A stretch of DNA of 64,000 bases from Streptomyces malaysiense. Lineage in GTDB: Bacteria; Actinomycetota; Actinomycetes; Streptomycetales; Streptomycetaceae. Below the pieces are notes generated by a model. It searched no databases and was not told where the DNA came from. It saw only the letters and a program-made list of their open reading frames with translations. The translations under genes and the position numbers were made by a program. The stretch lies in contig NZ_LBDA02000018.1 of assembly GCF_000980885.2 (NCBI RefSeq), positions 1 to 64,000 on the forward strand, in the 5' to 3' direction. Below are positions 42,060 through 49,580 of this stretch, one piece after another (within the stretch, counting starts at the first letter, position 1; each line of letters begins with the position of its first letter).

Positions 42060-43129
42060 CCACACAGAGCGGTACCACCGAGGCCCGCGCCGACGCCCCC
42101 GAGGGCTTCGACGAGATCACCATCCTGTGGATCTCCGAGGGCATGAGCTGCGACGGCGACACGGTGTCGCTGACCGCCGCCGGGCAGCCGTCCATCGAGG
42201 ACGTGGTGCTCGGCCTCATCCCGGGCCTGCCCAAGGTCAACCTCGTCAACAAGGTCCTCTCCCCGAGCCTGGGCGGCGAGGACTTCCTCGCCCCGTACCG
42301 CAAGGCGGCCCGCGGCGAGCTGGAACCGTTCATCCTGGTGATCGAGGGCTCGATCCCGAACCAGAACATCATCGAGGGCGACGGCTACTGGACGTCGTTC
42401 GGCAACGACCCGGAGACCGGCCAGCCGCAGACCCTGAACTGGTGGATCGACCAACTCGCGCCCAAGGCCTGGGCGGTGGTCGCGGCCGGCACCTGCGCCA
42501 CGTTCGGCGGCATCCACGCCATGGCCGGCAACCCGACCGGCTGCATGGGCCTCGCGGACTACCTGGGCTGGGAGTTCAAGGCACGCTCGGGCCTCCCGGT
42601 GGTCAATGTGCCCGGCTGCCCGATCCAGCCGGAGAACTTCATGGAGACCCTGGTGTGGGTGCTCCAGCACGCCGCCGGCAGTGCGCCCCCGCCGCCGCTG
42701 GACCACATGCTGCGGCCGCAGTGGCTGTTCGGCAAGACCGTGCACGAGGGCTGCGACCGGGCCGCGTACTACGAGCAGGCCGACTTCGCCAAGGACTACA
42801 ACTCCCCCAAGTGCCAGGTGAAGGTGGGCTGCTGGGGCCCCGTCGTCAACTGCAACGTGCCCAAGCGGGGCTGGATGTCCGGCATCGGCGGCTGCCCGAA
42901 CGTCGGCGGCATCTGCATCGGCTGCACCATGCCCAGCTTCCCCGACGCGTTCATGCCGTTCATGGACGAGCCTCCGGGCGGCACGCTCTCGTCGATGGTG
43001 ATCAAGCCGTACGGCGCGGTCATCCGCCGGCTGCGCGGGCTGACCAACGACATGGTGAACCACGAGCCCCGCTGGCGGCACAACAAGCAGAAGCTGACCA
43101 GCGGTTACGACCCGCACTGGCGGGCGTGA
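42056..43129 (+). CDS. hhyS: Group 1h [NiFe]-hydrogenase small subunit
   Basis: 357 aa, start overlapping the upstream stop. No Tat signal, as expected for this group. Iron-sulfur ligands visible: C32, C147 (AAGTCATFGG), C188 (VPGCPI) for the proximal cluster, with D35 where standard enzymes have Cys (SCDGD), matching the 3Cys-1Asp proximal cluster described for actinobacterial-type hydrogenase of Ralstonia; H230/C233/C253/C259 for the distal cluster and C266/C280-C287-C290 region for the medial one. Passes electrons from H2 to the respiratory chain. Starts the catalytic pair with hhyL. Confidence 0.95.
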   Translation: MTTQSGTTEARADAPEGFDEITILWISEGMSCDGDTVSLTAAGQPSIEDVVLGLIPGLPKVNLVNKVLSPSLGGEDFLAPYRKAARGELEPFILVIEGSIPNQNIIEGDGYWTSFGNDPETGQPQTLNWWIDQLAPKAWAVVAAGTCATFGGIHAMAGNPTGCMGLADYLGWEFKARSGLPVVNVPGCPIQPENFMETLVWVLQHAAGSAPPPPLDHMLRPQWLFGKTVHEGCDRAAYYEQADFAKDYNSPKCQVKVGCWGPVVNCNVPKRGWMSGIGGCPNVGGICIGCTMPSFPDAFMPFMDEPPGGTLSSMVIKPYGAVIRRLRGLTNDMVNHEPRWRHNKQKLTSGYDPHWRA

Positions 43130-43232
43130 CGCGGCACTCCCCCGCCGCCTCTCCCCCCGCCGCCCGCTCTCCCCTGCCGCCCACTCCGCCATCCGCCCCG
43201 CCCGACCCGAACAGCGAGGGACAGTACCGCAG

Positions 43233-45026
43233 ATGACCACCACCGACGCGCGGACCTCAGGACGCAAACCAGCCCAGCTCGTGGACATGAACTGGGATCC
43301 GATCACCCGGATCATCGGCAACCTGGGCATCTACACGAAGATCGACTTCGCCAATCGTGAGGTCGTCGAGTGCCACAGCACCTCGTCGCTGTTCCGCGGC
43401 TACTCGGTGTTCATGAAGGGCAAGGACCCGCGCGACGCCGGGTTCATCACCTCACGGATCTGCGGCATCTGCGGCGACAACCACACCACCTGCTCCAACT
43501 ACGCCCAGCAGATGGCCTACGGCGTCAAGCCGCCGAAGCTGGCCGAGCACATCACCAACCTGGGCGAGGCGGCGGAGTACATCTTCGACCACACGATCTT
43601 CCAGGACAACCTGGTCTTCGTGGACTTCTGCGAGGCGATGGTCAAGGCCACCAACCCAGGGGTGCTGGCCCGCGCCGAGCGCACCGACGCGCCCCGCGGG
43701 GACGTGCACGGCTACCGCACCATCGCGGAGATCATGAAGGCCTTCAACCCCTTCGAGGGCGAGGTCTACAAGGAGGCGCTGAAGGTCAGCCGGATCACCC
43801 GGGAGATGTTCTGCCTGATGGAGGGCCGCCATGTGCACCCCTCCACGCTCTACCCGGGCGGCGTCGGCACGATGCCGCAGCCGAGCGTCTTCACCGACTA
43901 CCTCAGCCGGCTGATGCGCGTCATCGACTTCGTCAAGAAGGCGGTGGCGATGAACGACGACGTCTTCGACTTCTTCTACGAGGCCCTGCCGGGCTACGAG
44001 GAGGTCGGCAAGCGCCGTATCCTGCTGGGCTGCTGGGGCGCCTTCCAGAACCCCGACGTCGTCGACTACCGCTACGCCACCATGAACGAGTGGGGCAAGG
44101 CGATGTACGTCACCCCGGGCATCGTGGTGGACGGCAAGCTGGTCACCAACAACCTGGTCGACATCAACCTCGGGCTGCGCATCATGCTGGGCAGCTCCTT
44201 CTACGAGGACTGGGTGAACGAGGACCCGTTCGTCACCCACGACCCGCTGGGCAACCCCGTCGACATGCGCCACCCGTGGAACCAGACCACGGTGCCGGTG
44301 CCGCAGAAGCGGGACTTCGAGGGCAACTACAGCTGGGTGATGAGCCCCCGCTGGTACCACCCGGACACCGGCGAGCACCTCGCCCTGGACACCGGCGGCG
44401 GTCCGCTCGCCCGGCTCTGGTCGACCGCGCTGAGCGGCCTCGTGGACACCCCGTACGTGAAGGCGACCGGGGGCGGTATCCGCATCACCCTGCCCAGGGG
44501 TGAGAAGCTGCCGGAGACCACCCTGGAGTGGCGCATCCCGAAGTGGAGCAACACGCTCGAACGCGACCGCGCCCGGCCGTACTTCATCGCCTACGCCGCC
44601 GCCATGGCCCTCCAGTTCGTGGAGGAGGCCATGGGCATGCTGCAGAGCGGCGACACCAAGGTCTTCGAGAACTTCGAGGTGCCGGACGAATCGATCGGCT
44701 GCGGCTTCCACGAGGCGGTGCGCGGGGTCCTCTCGCACCACCTGGTGATCCGCGACAAGAAGATCGCCAACTACCACCCGTACCCGCCGACCCCGTGGAA
44801 CGCCAGCCCCCGCGACATCTACGGCACGCCCGGTCCCTACGAGGACGCGGTGCAGGGCCAGCCGATCTTCGAGGAGAACGGGCCCGACGACTTCAAGGGC
44901 GTCGACATCATGCGCACCGTGCGCAGCTTCGACCCCTGTCTGCCGTGCGGGGTGCACATGTACATGGGCAAGGGCAAGACCCTGAGCACCGTGCACTCGC
45001 CGACGTACGGGGCCGACCATGGCTGA
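43233..45026 (+). CDS. hhyL: Group 1h [NiFe]-hydrogenase large (catalytic) subunit
   Basis: 597 aa. The N-terminal active-site motif is RICGICGDNH (C77, C80) and the C-terminal one DPCLPCGVH (about 567-575), together giving the four nickel-iron ligands. After His575 a 22-residue peptide (MYMGKGKTLS...) would be removed by the endopeptidase HupD. Oxidises H2, probably at atmospheric concentrations as in other actinobacterial group 1h enzymes. 103 nt separate it from hhyS; it overlaps the next gene by 8 nt. Cofactor Fe(CN)2CO comes from the convergent hyp operon. Confidence 0.96.
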   Translation: MTTTDARTSGRKPAQLVDMNWDPITRIIGNLGIYTKIDFANREVVECHSTSSLFRGYSVFMKGKDPRDAGFITSRICGICGDNHTTCSNYAQQMAYGVKPPKLAEHITNLGEAAEYIFDHTIFQDNLVFVDFCEAMVKATNPGVLARAERTDAPRGDVHGYRTIAEIMKAFNPFEGEVYKEALKVSRITREMFCLMEGRHVHPSTLYPGGVGTMPQPSVFTDYLSRLMRVIDFVKKAVAMNDDVFDFFYEALPGYEEVGKRRILLGCWGAFQNPDVVDYRYATMNEWGKAMYVTPGIVVDGKLVTNNLVDINLGLRIMLGSSFYEDWVNEDPFVTHDPLGNPVDMRHPWNQTTVPVPQKRDFEGNYSWVMSPRWYHPDTGEHLALDTGGGPLARLWSTALSGLVDTPYVKATGGGIRITLPRGEKLPETTLEWRIPKWSNTLERDRARPYFIAYAAAMALQFVEEAMGMLQSGDTKVFENFEVPDESIGCGFHEAVRGVLSHHLVIRDKKIANYHPYPPTPWNASPRDIYGTPGPYEDAVQGQPIFEENGPDDFKGVDIMRTVRSFDPCLPCGVHMYMGKGKTLSTVHSPTYGADHG

Positions 45027-45591
45027 TCCGGCCGGACGTCTGGCGGATCCGGCGGTGGAAGCCCGGCTCGCCCGGCTCGACGAGGTGCTGGCCGGACTGG
45101 AGCACACACCGGGTCCGGCCCTGGAGGCGGTACGGCTGCTGACCGAGGTCTACGGCGAGGCCCTCGCAAGGGTCCTGGACGGCGCGGACGAGCGGCTGGG
45201 CGCGCGGCTGGCCGGTGACGAGCTGGTCGGGCACCTCATGGTGCTGCACGGGGTGCACCCCCGGCCCCTGGCCGAGCGGGCCGAGGACGCGGTGGAGCGG
45301 CTGCGGCCCGCGGTGCGCGAGCGCGGCGGCGACCTGACGTGGGCCGGGGTCGAGAGCGGGGTCGCACGGGTGCGGCTCGACTCCGGCAGCGGCGCCAAGG
45401 GCGGCTGCGGCGGCGGGTGCGGGGGCGGCTCCGCGGACATCGCGGCGGCGGTCCGGGAGGCCGTGCTGGCGGTGGCCCCGGAGCTGACCGGGGTGGAGAT
45501 CGTGCCGGACGGCGAGGAGCGCAGGGCCGCCCCCGCCTTCGTACCGCTGAACACGATCAAGCGCCGGTCCGTGCCGCAGGAGGCCGGGTGA
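45019..45591 (+). CDS. NifU C-terminal-like iron-sulfur scaffold protein of the hydrogenase operon
   Basis: 190 aa, ATG inside the end of hhyL. Helical N-terminal half (LARLDEVLAGLEHTPGPALE ... ELVGHLMVLHGVHPRPLAER) followed by a NifU-like domain with the Cys motif GGCGGGCGGGSADI (two Cys separated by three Gly) and AVREAVLAVAPELTGVEIV. Could carry or deliver an Fe-S cluster to the hydrogenase subunits. Overlaps the next gene by 4 nt (GTGA). NifU assignment rests on the motif and on the C-terminal pattern. Confidence 0.8.
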   Translation: MADPAGRLADPAVEARLARLDEVLAGLEHTPGPALEAVRLLTEVYGEALARVLDGADERLGARLAGDELVGHLMVLHGVHPRPLAERAEDAVERLRPAVRERGGDLTWAGVESGVARVRLDSGSGAKGGCGGGCGGGSADIAAAVREAVLAVAPELTGVEIVPDGEERRAAPAFVPLNTIKRRSVPQEAG

Positions 45592-46184
45592 GCGCGGACG
45601 GAGCACTCGCCCGGGTCATCCGCTCCGCCGCCGACCGCGCGGCCACGGCCGAGGCGGAGAGCTGCGAGCTGTGCGCGGCCCGGGTGGCGGACGAGCACCC
45701 GCACCTGTACGACACCGGGGCCGCCGAGGTGCGCTGTGTGTGCGGCCCCTGCTCGGTGCTGTTCGCGGACGGCGCGGCGGGCGAGGGCCGCTACCGGCTG
45801 GTGCCCCGGCGCCGGCTGCGGCTCCCGCCGGTCGACACCGGGGTGCTGGGCGTCCCGGTGGGCCTGGTGTTCTTCGTGCCGCGCTCCGACGGGGCGGTCA
45901 CCGCGCAGGGGCCGAGCCCGGCCGGGGCGATGCGCTGGGAGGTGGACGCGGACGCCTGGCGGCGGCTGGCCGCCGAGGTCCCGCAGGTGGCGTCCATGAC
46001 CCCGGACGTGGAGGCGCTCCTGGTGAACACCGTGCGGGGCCTGTCGGAGCACTGGATCGTGCCGGTCGACGACTGTTTCCGGATGACGGCCCTGGTCCGC
46101 CGCGAGTGGCGGGGGCTCTCCGGTGGCGGGCGGGTCTGGCCGGCCGTAGAACAGTTCTTCAGGGACCTCACCGAACGGTCGTAG
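45588..46184 (+). CDS. Cysteine-rich hydrogenase-associated protein (DUF5947-like)
   Basis: 198 aa, GTG start overlapping the NifU-like stop. A Cys-rich N-terminal region (SCELCAARVADEHPHLYDTG and VRCVCGPCSVLF) has two CxxC motifs plus an extra Cys, suggesting a metal or Fe-S site. Then a globular region: LPPVDTGVLGVPVGLVFFVP, LLVNTVRGLSEHWIVPVDDC, REWRGLSGGGRVWPAVEQFF. I believe this is the family annotated DUF5947, but cannot verify. Possible electron carrier or maturation factor for Hhy. Confidence 0.75.
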   Translation: MSADGALARVIRSAADRAATAEAESCELCAARVADEHPHLYDTGAAEVRCVCGPCSVLFADGAAGEGRYRLVPRRRLRLPPVDTGVLGVPVGLVFFVPRSDGAVTAQGPSPAGAMRWEVDADAWRRLAAEVPQVASMTPDVEALLVNTVRGLSEHWIVPVDDCFRMTALVRREWRGLSGGGRVWPAVEQFFRDLTERS

Positions 46185-46210
46185 TCGTACGACCTGGAAG
46201 GAGAGCGGAC

Positions 46211-46417
46211 ATGGGCAGCATCCGAGTGGGCCGCGCCCAGGCGAAGCCCGACACCCCGAGCCATGTTCCCGGGCTGCACCAGGGCAACAAGGGCCCGTAC
46301 CAGGAGCAGACCGGACACCACCGGGACGGCAGCTCCGACGCGCGCCGCTCCACCGGTATCCACTGGAAGCGGCATGACGCCCTGGGCGAGAGCATGCCGA
46401 ACATCTCGCCCGGCTGA
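46211..46417 (+). CDS. Small conserved protein of the hydrogenase operon
   Basis: 68 aa, ATG with AAGGAGAG 6 nt upstream. Hydrophilic and His/Gly-rich: KPDTPSHVPGLHQGNKGPYQ, ARRSTGIHWKRHDAL, ending SMPNISPG. No TM, no Cys. No family known to me; the strong RBS and position between maturation-linked genes argue that it is real. Too short and featureless for a functional call. Confidence 0.68.
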   Translation: MGSIRVGRAQAKPDTPSHVPGLHQGNKGPYQEQTGHHRDGSSDARRSTGIHWKRHDALGESMPNISPG

Positions 46418-46437
46418 GAGAACGGAAAGTGACCGCC

Positions 46438-46626
46438 ATGAGCGATTGCAGAAGAAGAAGGCGCACCCGAGCGGGGATGTCCGGACGGCAGTTGCTGCTG
46501 CTCCAGGCCGCGCTGGTCGGCGGCGTGATCACCGCCCTGGTCGTCAAGGAGATCCCGGGCATCATGCGGGAGCTGCGGATCTTCCGGATGACCGGCGGGC
46601 CGGGCGCGAACCGGCGCTACCCCTGA
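46438..46626 (+). CDS. Small single-TM protein (DUF6893-like, tentative)
   Basis: 62 aa from ATG 46438; GTG 46429 is an alternative. Arg-rich N-terminus (CRRRRRTRAGM), one TM (LLLLQAALVGGVITALVV), then KEIPGIMRELRIFRM and a short tail. The sequence after the TM resembles small actinobacterial DUF6893 proteins, a guess from memory. Located 8 nt before hypA, so probably co-transcribed; might anchor a hydrogenase partner at the membrane. Confidence 0.65.
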   Translation: MSDCRRRRRTRAGMSGRQLLLLQAALVGGVITALVVKEIPGIMRELRIFRMTGGPGANRRYP

Positions 46627-46633
46627 AACGGCC

Positions 46634-46975
46634 GTGCACGAACTGTCGATCGCGTCGGCGATCGTGGAACAGGCCGAGGAGATCGCCCGCGCGGACGGTG
46701 CGGACCGGGTGTCCGCGGTGACCGTGCGTGTCGGCGAGCTGTCCGGGGTGGTGCCCGACGCACTGGACTTCGCCTTCGAGGTGGCCCGCGACGGCACGGC
46801 GCTCGCGGACGCCCGGCTCGTGGTGGAGCCGGTGCCCGCGCTGGCGTGGTGCGACGGGTGCGCCGAGGAGTTCGCGGTGGGCATACCGCCGTTCTTCTGG
46901 TGCCCGCACTGCGACCGTCCCTCCCAGGAGCTGCGCAGCGGACGTGAGCTGGAGATCACGGGCATCGACACGTAG
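46634..46975 (+). CDS. hypA: Hydrogenase nickel-insertion protein HypA
   Basis: 113 aa. GTG gives VHELSIASAIVEQAEEIARA with the conserved nickel-binding His2; zinc-finger motif CDGC ... CPHC at about 75-95. It hands Ni2+ to the large subunit with HypB. It is the last gene of the rightward operon, separated from the other hyp genes by the convergent arrangement; the terminator hairpin follows 20 nt after its stop. Confidence 0.94.
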   Translation: MHELSIASAIVEQAEEIARADGADRVSAVTVRVGELSGVVPDALDFAFEVARDGTALADARLVVEPVPALAWCDGCAEEFAVGIPPFFWCPHCDRPSQELRSGRELEITGIDT

Positions 46976-46995
46976 GAAATCGACACGCAGGAAGC

Positions 46996-47025
46996 GGTCC
47001 GGCCCCCGACGGCGGGGGCCGGACC
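46996..47025. terminator. Bidirectional hairpin between convergent hydrogenase operons
   Basis: Perfect 13-bp stem GGTCCGGCCCCCG/CGGGGGCCGGACC with 4-nt loop, midway between hypA (+) and hypE (-). Confidence 0.85.
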
Positions 47026-47042
47026 TGTGCGTACCGCTGCCG

Positions 47043-48149
47043 TCAGCAGATCCGGGGCAGTTGCTCGCCCAGCGGCAGGTCCACGACCCGGGTGCCGCCG
47101 AGGCCGGTGGCGACGACGACCATGCCCGGGTGGTCCGCGACGCACTCCCCGATCCGCGCCGCGCCGGTGCCCTGCGGGTGGGCGCGCATGGCGGCGAGCA
47201 CCGCCTCCGCGTGCTCCGGCGGCACGAACGCGACGAGCCGGCCCTCGTTGGCGACGTACAGCGGGTCCAGGCCGAGGAAGCCGCAGGCGTTCTCCACCTC
47301 CTCCGGGACCGGGACGGCCCGGTCCCGGAGGAGTACGCCGGTGCCGGAGGCGCGGGCGATCTCGTTCAGGGCGGTGCCGAGCCCGCCCCGGGTGGGGTCG
47401 CGCAGGACGTGCAGGTCCTTGGTGACCTCCAGCATGGCCGCGACCAGACCGGCCAGGGGGGCGGTGTCGGAGGTGATCTCGACGCCGAACTCCAGGCCCT
47501 CGCGCACGCTCATGACGGCCACGCCGTGCTGTCCGATCGGCCCGCTGACGATGACCGCGTCGCCGGGCCGGGCGCGCCGCGGACGGATGTCGACGCCCTC
47601 GGGGACCAGTCCGACGCCCGCCGTGGTGACGTAGACGCCGTCGCCGTGCCCGGACTCGACCACCTTGGTGTCGCCGGTGGCCACGGTGACGTCCGCGGCC
47701 CGCGCGGCGGCGCCGACGGCGCGGGCGATCCGGCCGACGACGGACAGTTCCACGCCCTCCTCCAGGACGAAGGCGGTGGAGAGGAAGGCGGGCCGGGCGC
47801 CGCTCATCGCGAGGTCGTTGACGGTCCCGTTGACGGCGAGGTCGCCGAGGCAGCCGCCTGGGAAGAACAGGGGCCGTACGACGTAGGAGTCGGTGGAGAA
47901 GGCGATCCGGGCGCCGCCGAGGTCGAACACGGCCGAGTCGGTGAGGGCGGCGAGGAGGGGGTTGCCGTAGGCGGGGGCGAAGACCTGCTCGATCAGCTCG
48001 GCGGAGAGAGCCCCGCCGCCGCCGTGGCCCATGACGACGACCGGCTGGTCGCGCAGCGGGGCGGGGCAGGTCCAGCCCGCGGGGTCGACGGCGGTGTCGG
48101 AGGTGTCGGTGCCGGCGGGGGCGAGGCCGGGGGCGGCGAGGTCAGCCAA
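47043..48149 (-). CDS. hypE: Hydrogenase maturation protein HypE (carbamoyl dehydratase)
   Basis: 368 aa ending in the invariant C-terminal PRIC, whose Cys carries the thiocarbamate turned into cyanide. ATP-binding loop [20 protein letters not shown] and [15 protein letters not shown] match the PurM-like fold. Start: 8-nt overlap with hypD requires a TTG start (TTGGCTGAC); no better ATG/GTG is upstream, so the exact start is uncertain. Works with HypF and delivers CN to HypC-HypD. Last gene of the maturation operon. Confidence 0.94.
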   Translation of the reverse strand: MADLAAPGLAPAGTDTSDTAVDPAGWTCPAPLRDQPVVVMGHGGGGALSAELIEQVFAPAYGNPLLAALTDSAVFDLGGARIAFSTDSYVVRPLFFPGGCLGDLAVNGTVNDLAMSGARPAFLSTAFVLEEGVELSVVGRIARAVGAAARAADVTVATGDTKVVESGHGDGVYVTTAGVGLVPEGVDIRPRRARPGDAVIVSGPIGQHGVAVMSVREGLEFGVEITSDTAPLAGLVAAMLEVTKDLHVLRDPTRGGLGTALNEIARASGTGVLLRDRAVPVPEEVENACGFLGLDPLYVANEGRLVAFVPPEHAEAVLAAMRAHPQGTGAARIGECVADHPGMVVVATGLGGTRVVDLPLGEQLPRIC

Positions 48150-49284
48150 CGGGGTTCATCTCCTCCCGCGGGATGCGCGATCCCTGCGGTGCCGGGGCGT
48201 TCATGCGGCGGTAGAGGTAGTAGGCGGCGCAGGCGCCCTCGCTGGAGACCATGGTGGCGCCGAGCGGGGTGCGCGGGGTGCAGGCGGCGCCGAACGCCTC
48301 GCACTCGGTCGGCTTGATCAGGCCCTGGAGGACCTCGCCCGCCCGGCACACGGCGGGTTCCTCGGTGCGGATGCCCGAGACGTCGAAGCGGTGCTCGGCG
48401 TCGTAGGCGCGGAACGCGTCGGTCAGCCGCCAGCCGCTGGCCGGGATGCGGCCGATGCCGCGCCAGTTGCGGTCGGTGACTTCGAAGACCTCCTCGATCA
48501 TGGCGAGGGCGGCCGGGTTGCCCTGCTCGCGCACGGCCCGCGGATAGGCGTTCTCCACCCGGTGCTCGCCCCGCTCCAGCTGGTGCACGGCGCGCCGGAT
48601 GCCCTCCAGGATGTCGAGGGGTTCGAAGCCGGTGACGACCACGGGGACGCGGTACTTCTCGGCGAGGTCCGGGTACTCGGCGGTGCCCATCACGCTGCAC
48701 ACGTGTCCGGCGGCGAGGAAGCCCTGCACGCGGCAGCTGGGCGCGGTCATGATCGCCTGCATGGCCGGGGGGACCCGGACGTGGGAGACCAGCAGGCTGA
48801 AGTTGCCGAGGCCCAGACGGCGGGCCTGGTGGACGGCCATGGCGTTGGCGGGGGCGGTGGTCTCGAAGCCGATGGCGAAGAACACCACCTGCCGGTCGGG
48901 GTTCTCGCGGGCGAGTTCGAGCGCGTCCAGCGGCGAGTACACCACCCGTACGTCGCCGCCCTCGCCCTTGACCCGGAACAGGTCGCGGTCGGTGCCGGGC
49001 ACCCGCAGCATGTCCCCGAAGGAACAGAAGACGACCTCGGGGCGGGCCGCGATGTCCATGGCCTTGTCGATGACGTCCAGCGGGGTGACGCACACCGGAC
49101 AGCCGGGTCCATGGATCAACTCGACCTCTTCCGGCAGGAGTTGGTCGATGCCGTGCCGGATGATGGAGTGCGTCTGGCCGCCGCAGACCTCCATCAGGGC
49201 CCACGGGCGGGTGACCGCGGCGCGGATCTCGTCCAGCAACCGCCGGGCGCGCGCGGGGTCGTTGAACTCCTCGACGTACTTCAC
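48142..49284 (-). CDS. hypD: Hydrogenase maturation scaffold HypD
   Basis: 380 aa from GTG 49284, which overlaps the hypC stop (GTGA). Conserved motifs: [32 protein letters not shown], and the C-terminal Cys set ([20 protein letters not shown] ... [10 protein letters not shown]) binding a 4Fe-4S cluster. With HypC it assembles the Fe(CN)2CO unit. Full length. Confidence 0.95.
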   Translation of the reverse strand: MKYVEEFNDPARARRLLDEIRAAVTRPWALMEVCGGQTHSIIRHGIDQLLPEEVELIHGPGCPVCVTPLDVIDKAMDIAARPEVVFCSFGDMLRVPGTDRDLFRVKGEGGDVRVVYSPLDALELARENPDRQVVFFAIGFETTAPANAMAVHQARRLGLGNFSLLVSHVRVPPAMQAIMTAPSCRVQGFLAAGHVCSVMGTAEYPDLAEKYRVPVVVTGFEPLDILEGIRRAVHQLERGEHRVENAYPRAVREQGNPAALAMIEEVFEVTDRNWRGIGRIPASGWRLTDAFRAYDAEHRFDVSGIRTEEPAVCRAGEVLQGLIKPTECEAFGAACTPRTPLGATMVSSEGACAAYYLYRRMNAPAPQGSRIPREEMNPVG

Positions 49285-49577
49285 CGGACCTCGCTCTCGG
49301 TCTCGTTCTCCTGGCGGGCCGCCTGTTCCCACGCGTCGCCGAACTCCTCCTCCAGCAGACCGAGTTGGTCGAACAGCTCCAGGGAGGCGCGGGCCGACTC
49401 CTCGTCCAGGCGCTGGAGCGCGAAGCCGACGTGCACGATCACGTACTCGCCGACCCGCACATCGGGCAGGTACTCCAGGCAGGCCTGTTTACGGACGCCG
49501 CCGAAGTCGATCAGGCCGGTGAGGGGGTCGGCCTGGTGGTCGATGGACACGACCTTGCCGGGCACTGCCAGACACAT
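49281..49577 (-). CDS. hypC: Hydrogenase chaperone HypC
   Basis: 98 aa. [12 protein letters not shown] with the iron-binding Cys2, [20 protein letters not shown] and [18 protein letters not shown] are canonical. The C-terminus is slightly extended and acidic. ATG with GGAGTGAGCC. Carries iron between HypD and the large subunit. Overlaps hypD by 4 nt. Confidence 0.95.
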   Translation of the reverse strand: MCLAVPGKVVSIDHQADPLTGLIDFGGVRKQACLEYLPDVRVGEYVIVHVGFALQRLDEESARASLELFDQLGLLEEEFGDAWEQAARQENETESEVR

Positions 49578-49580
49578 GGC

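Noticed and set aside
40137..42065. Reading the membrane protein gene at 38364-40136 as starting as far upstream as 42065
   Set aside because: The upstream extension is antisense to the hydrogenase-associated gene; the ATG at 40136 has a strong RBS and gives a sensible protein.
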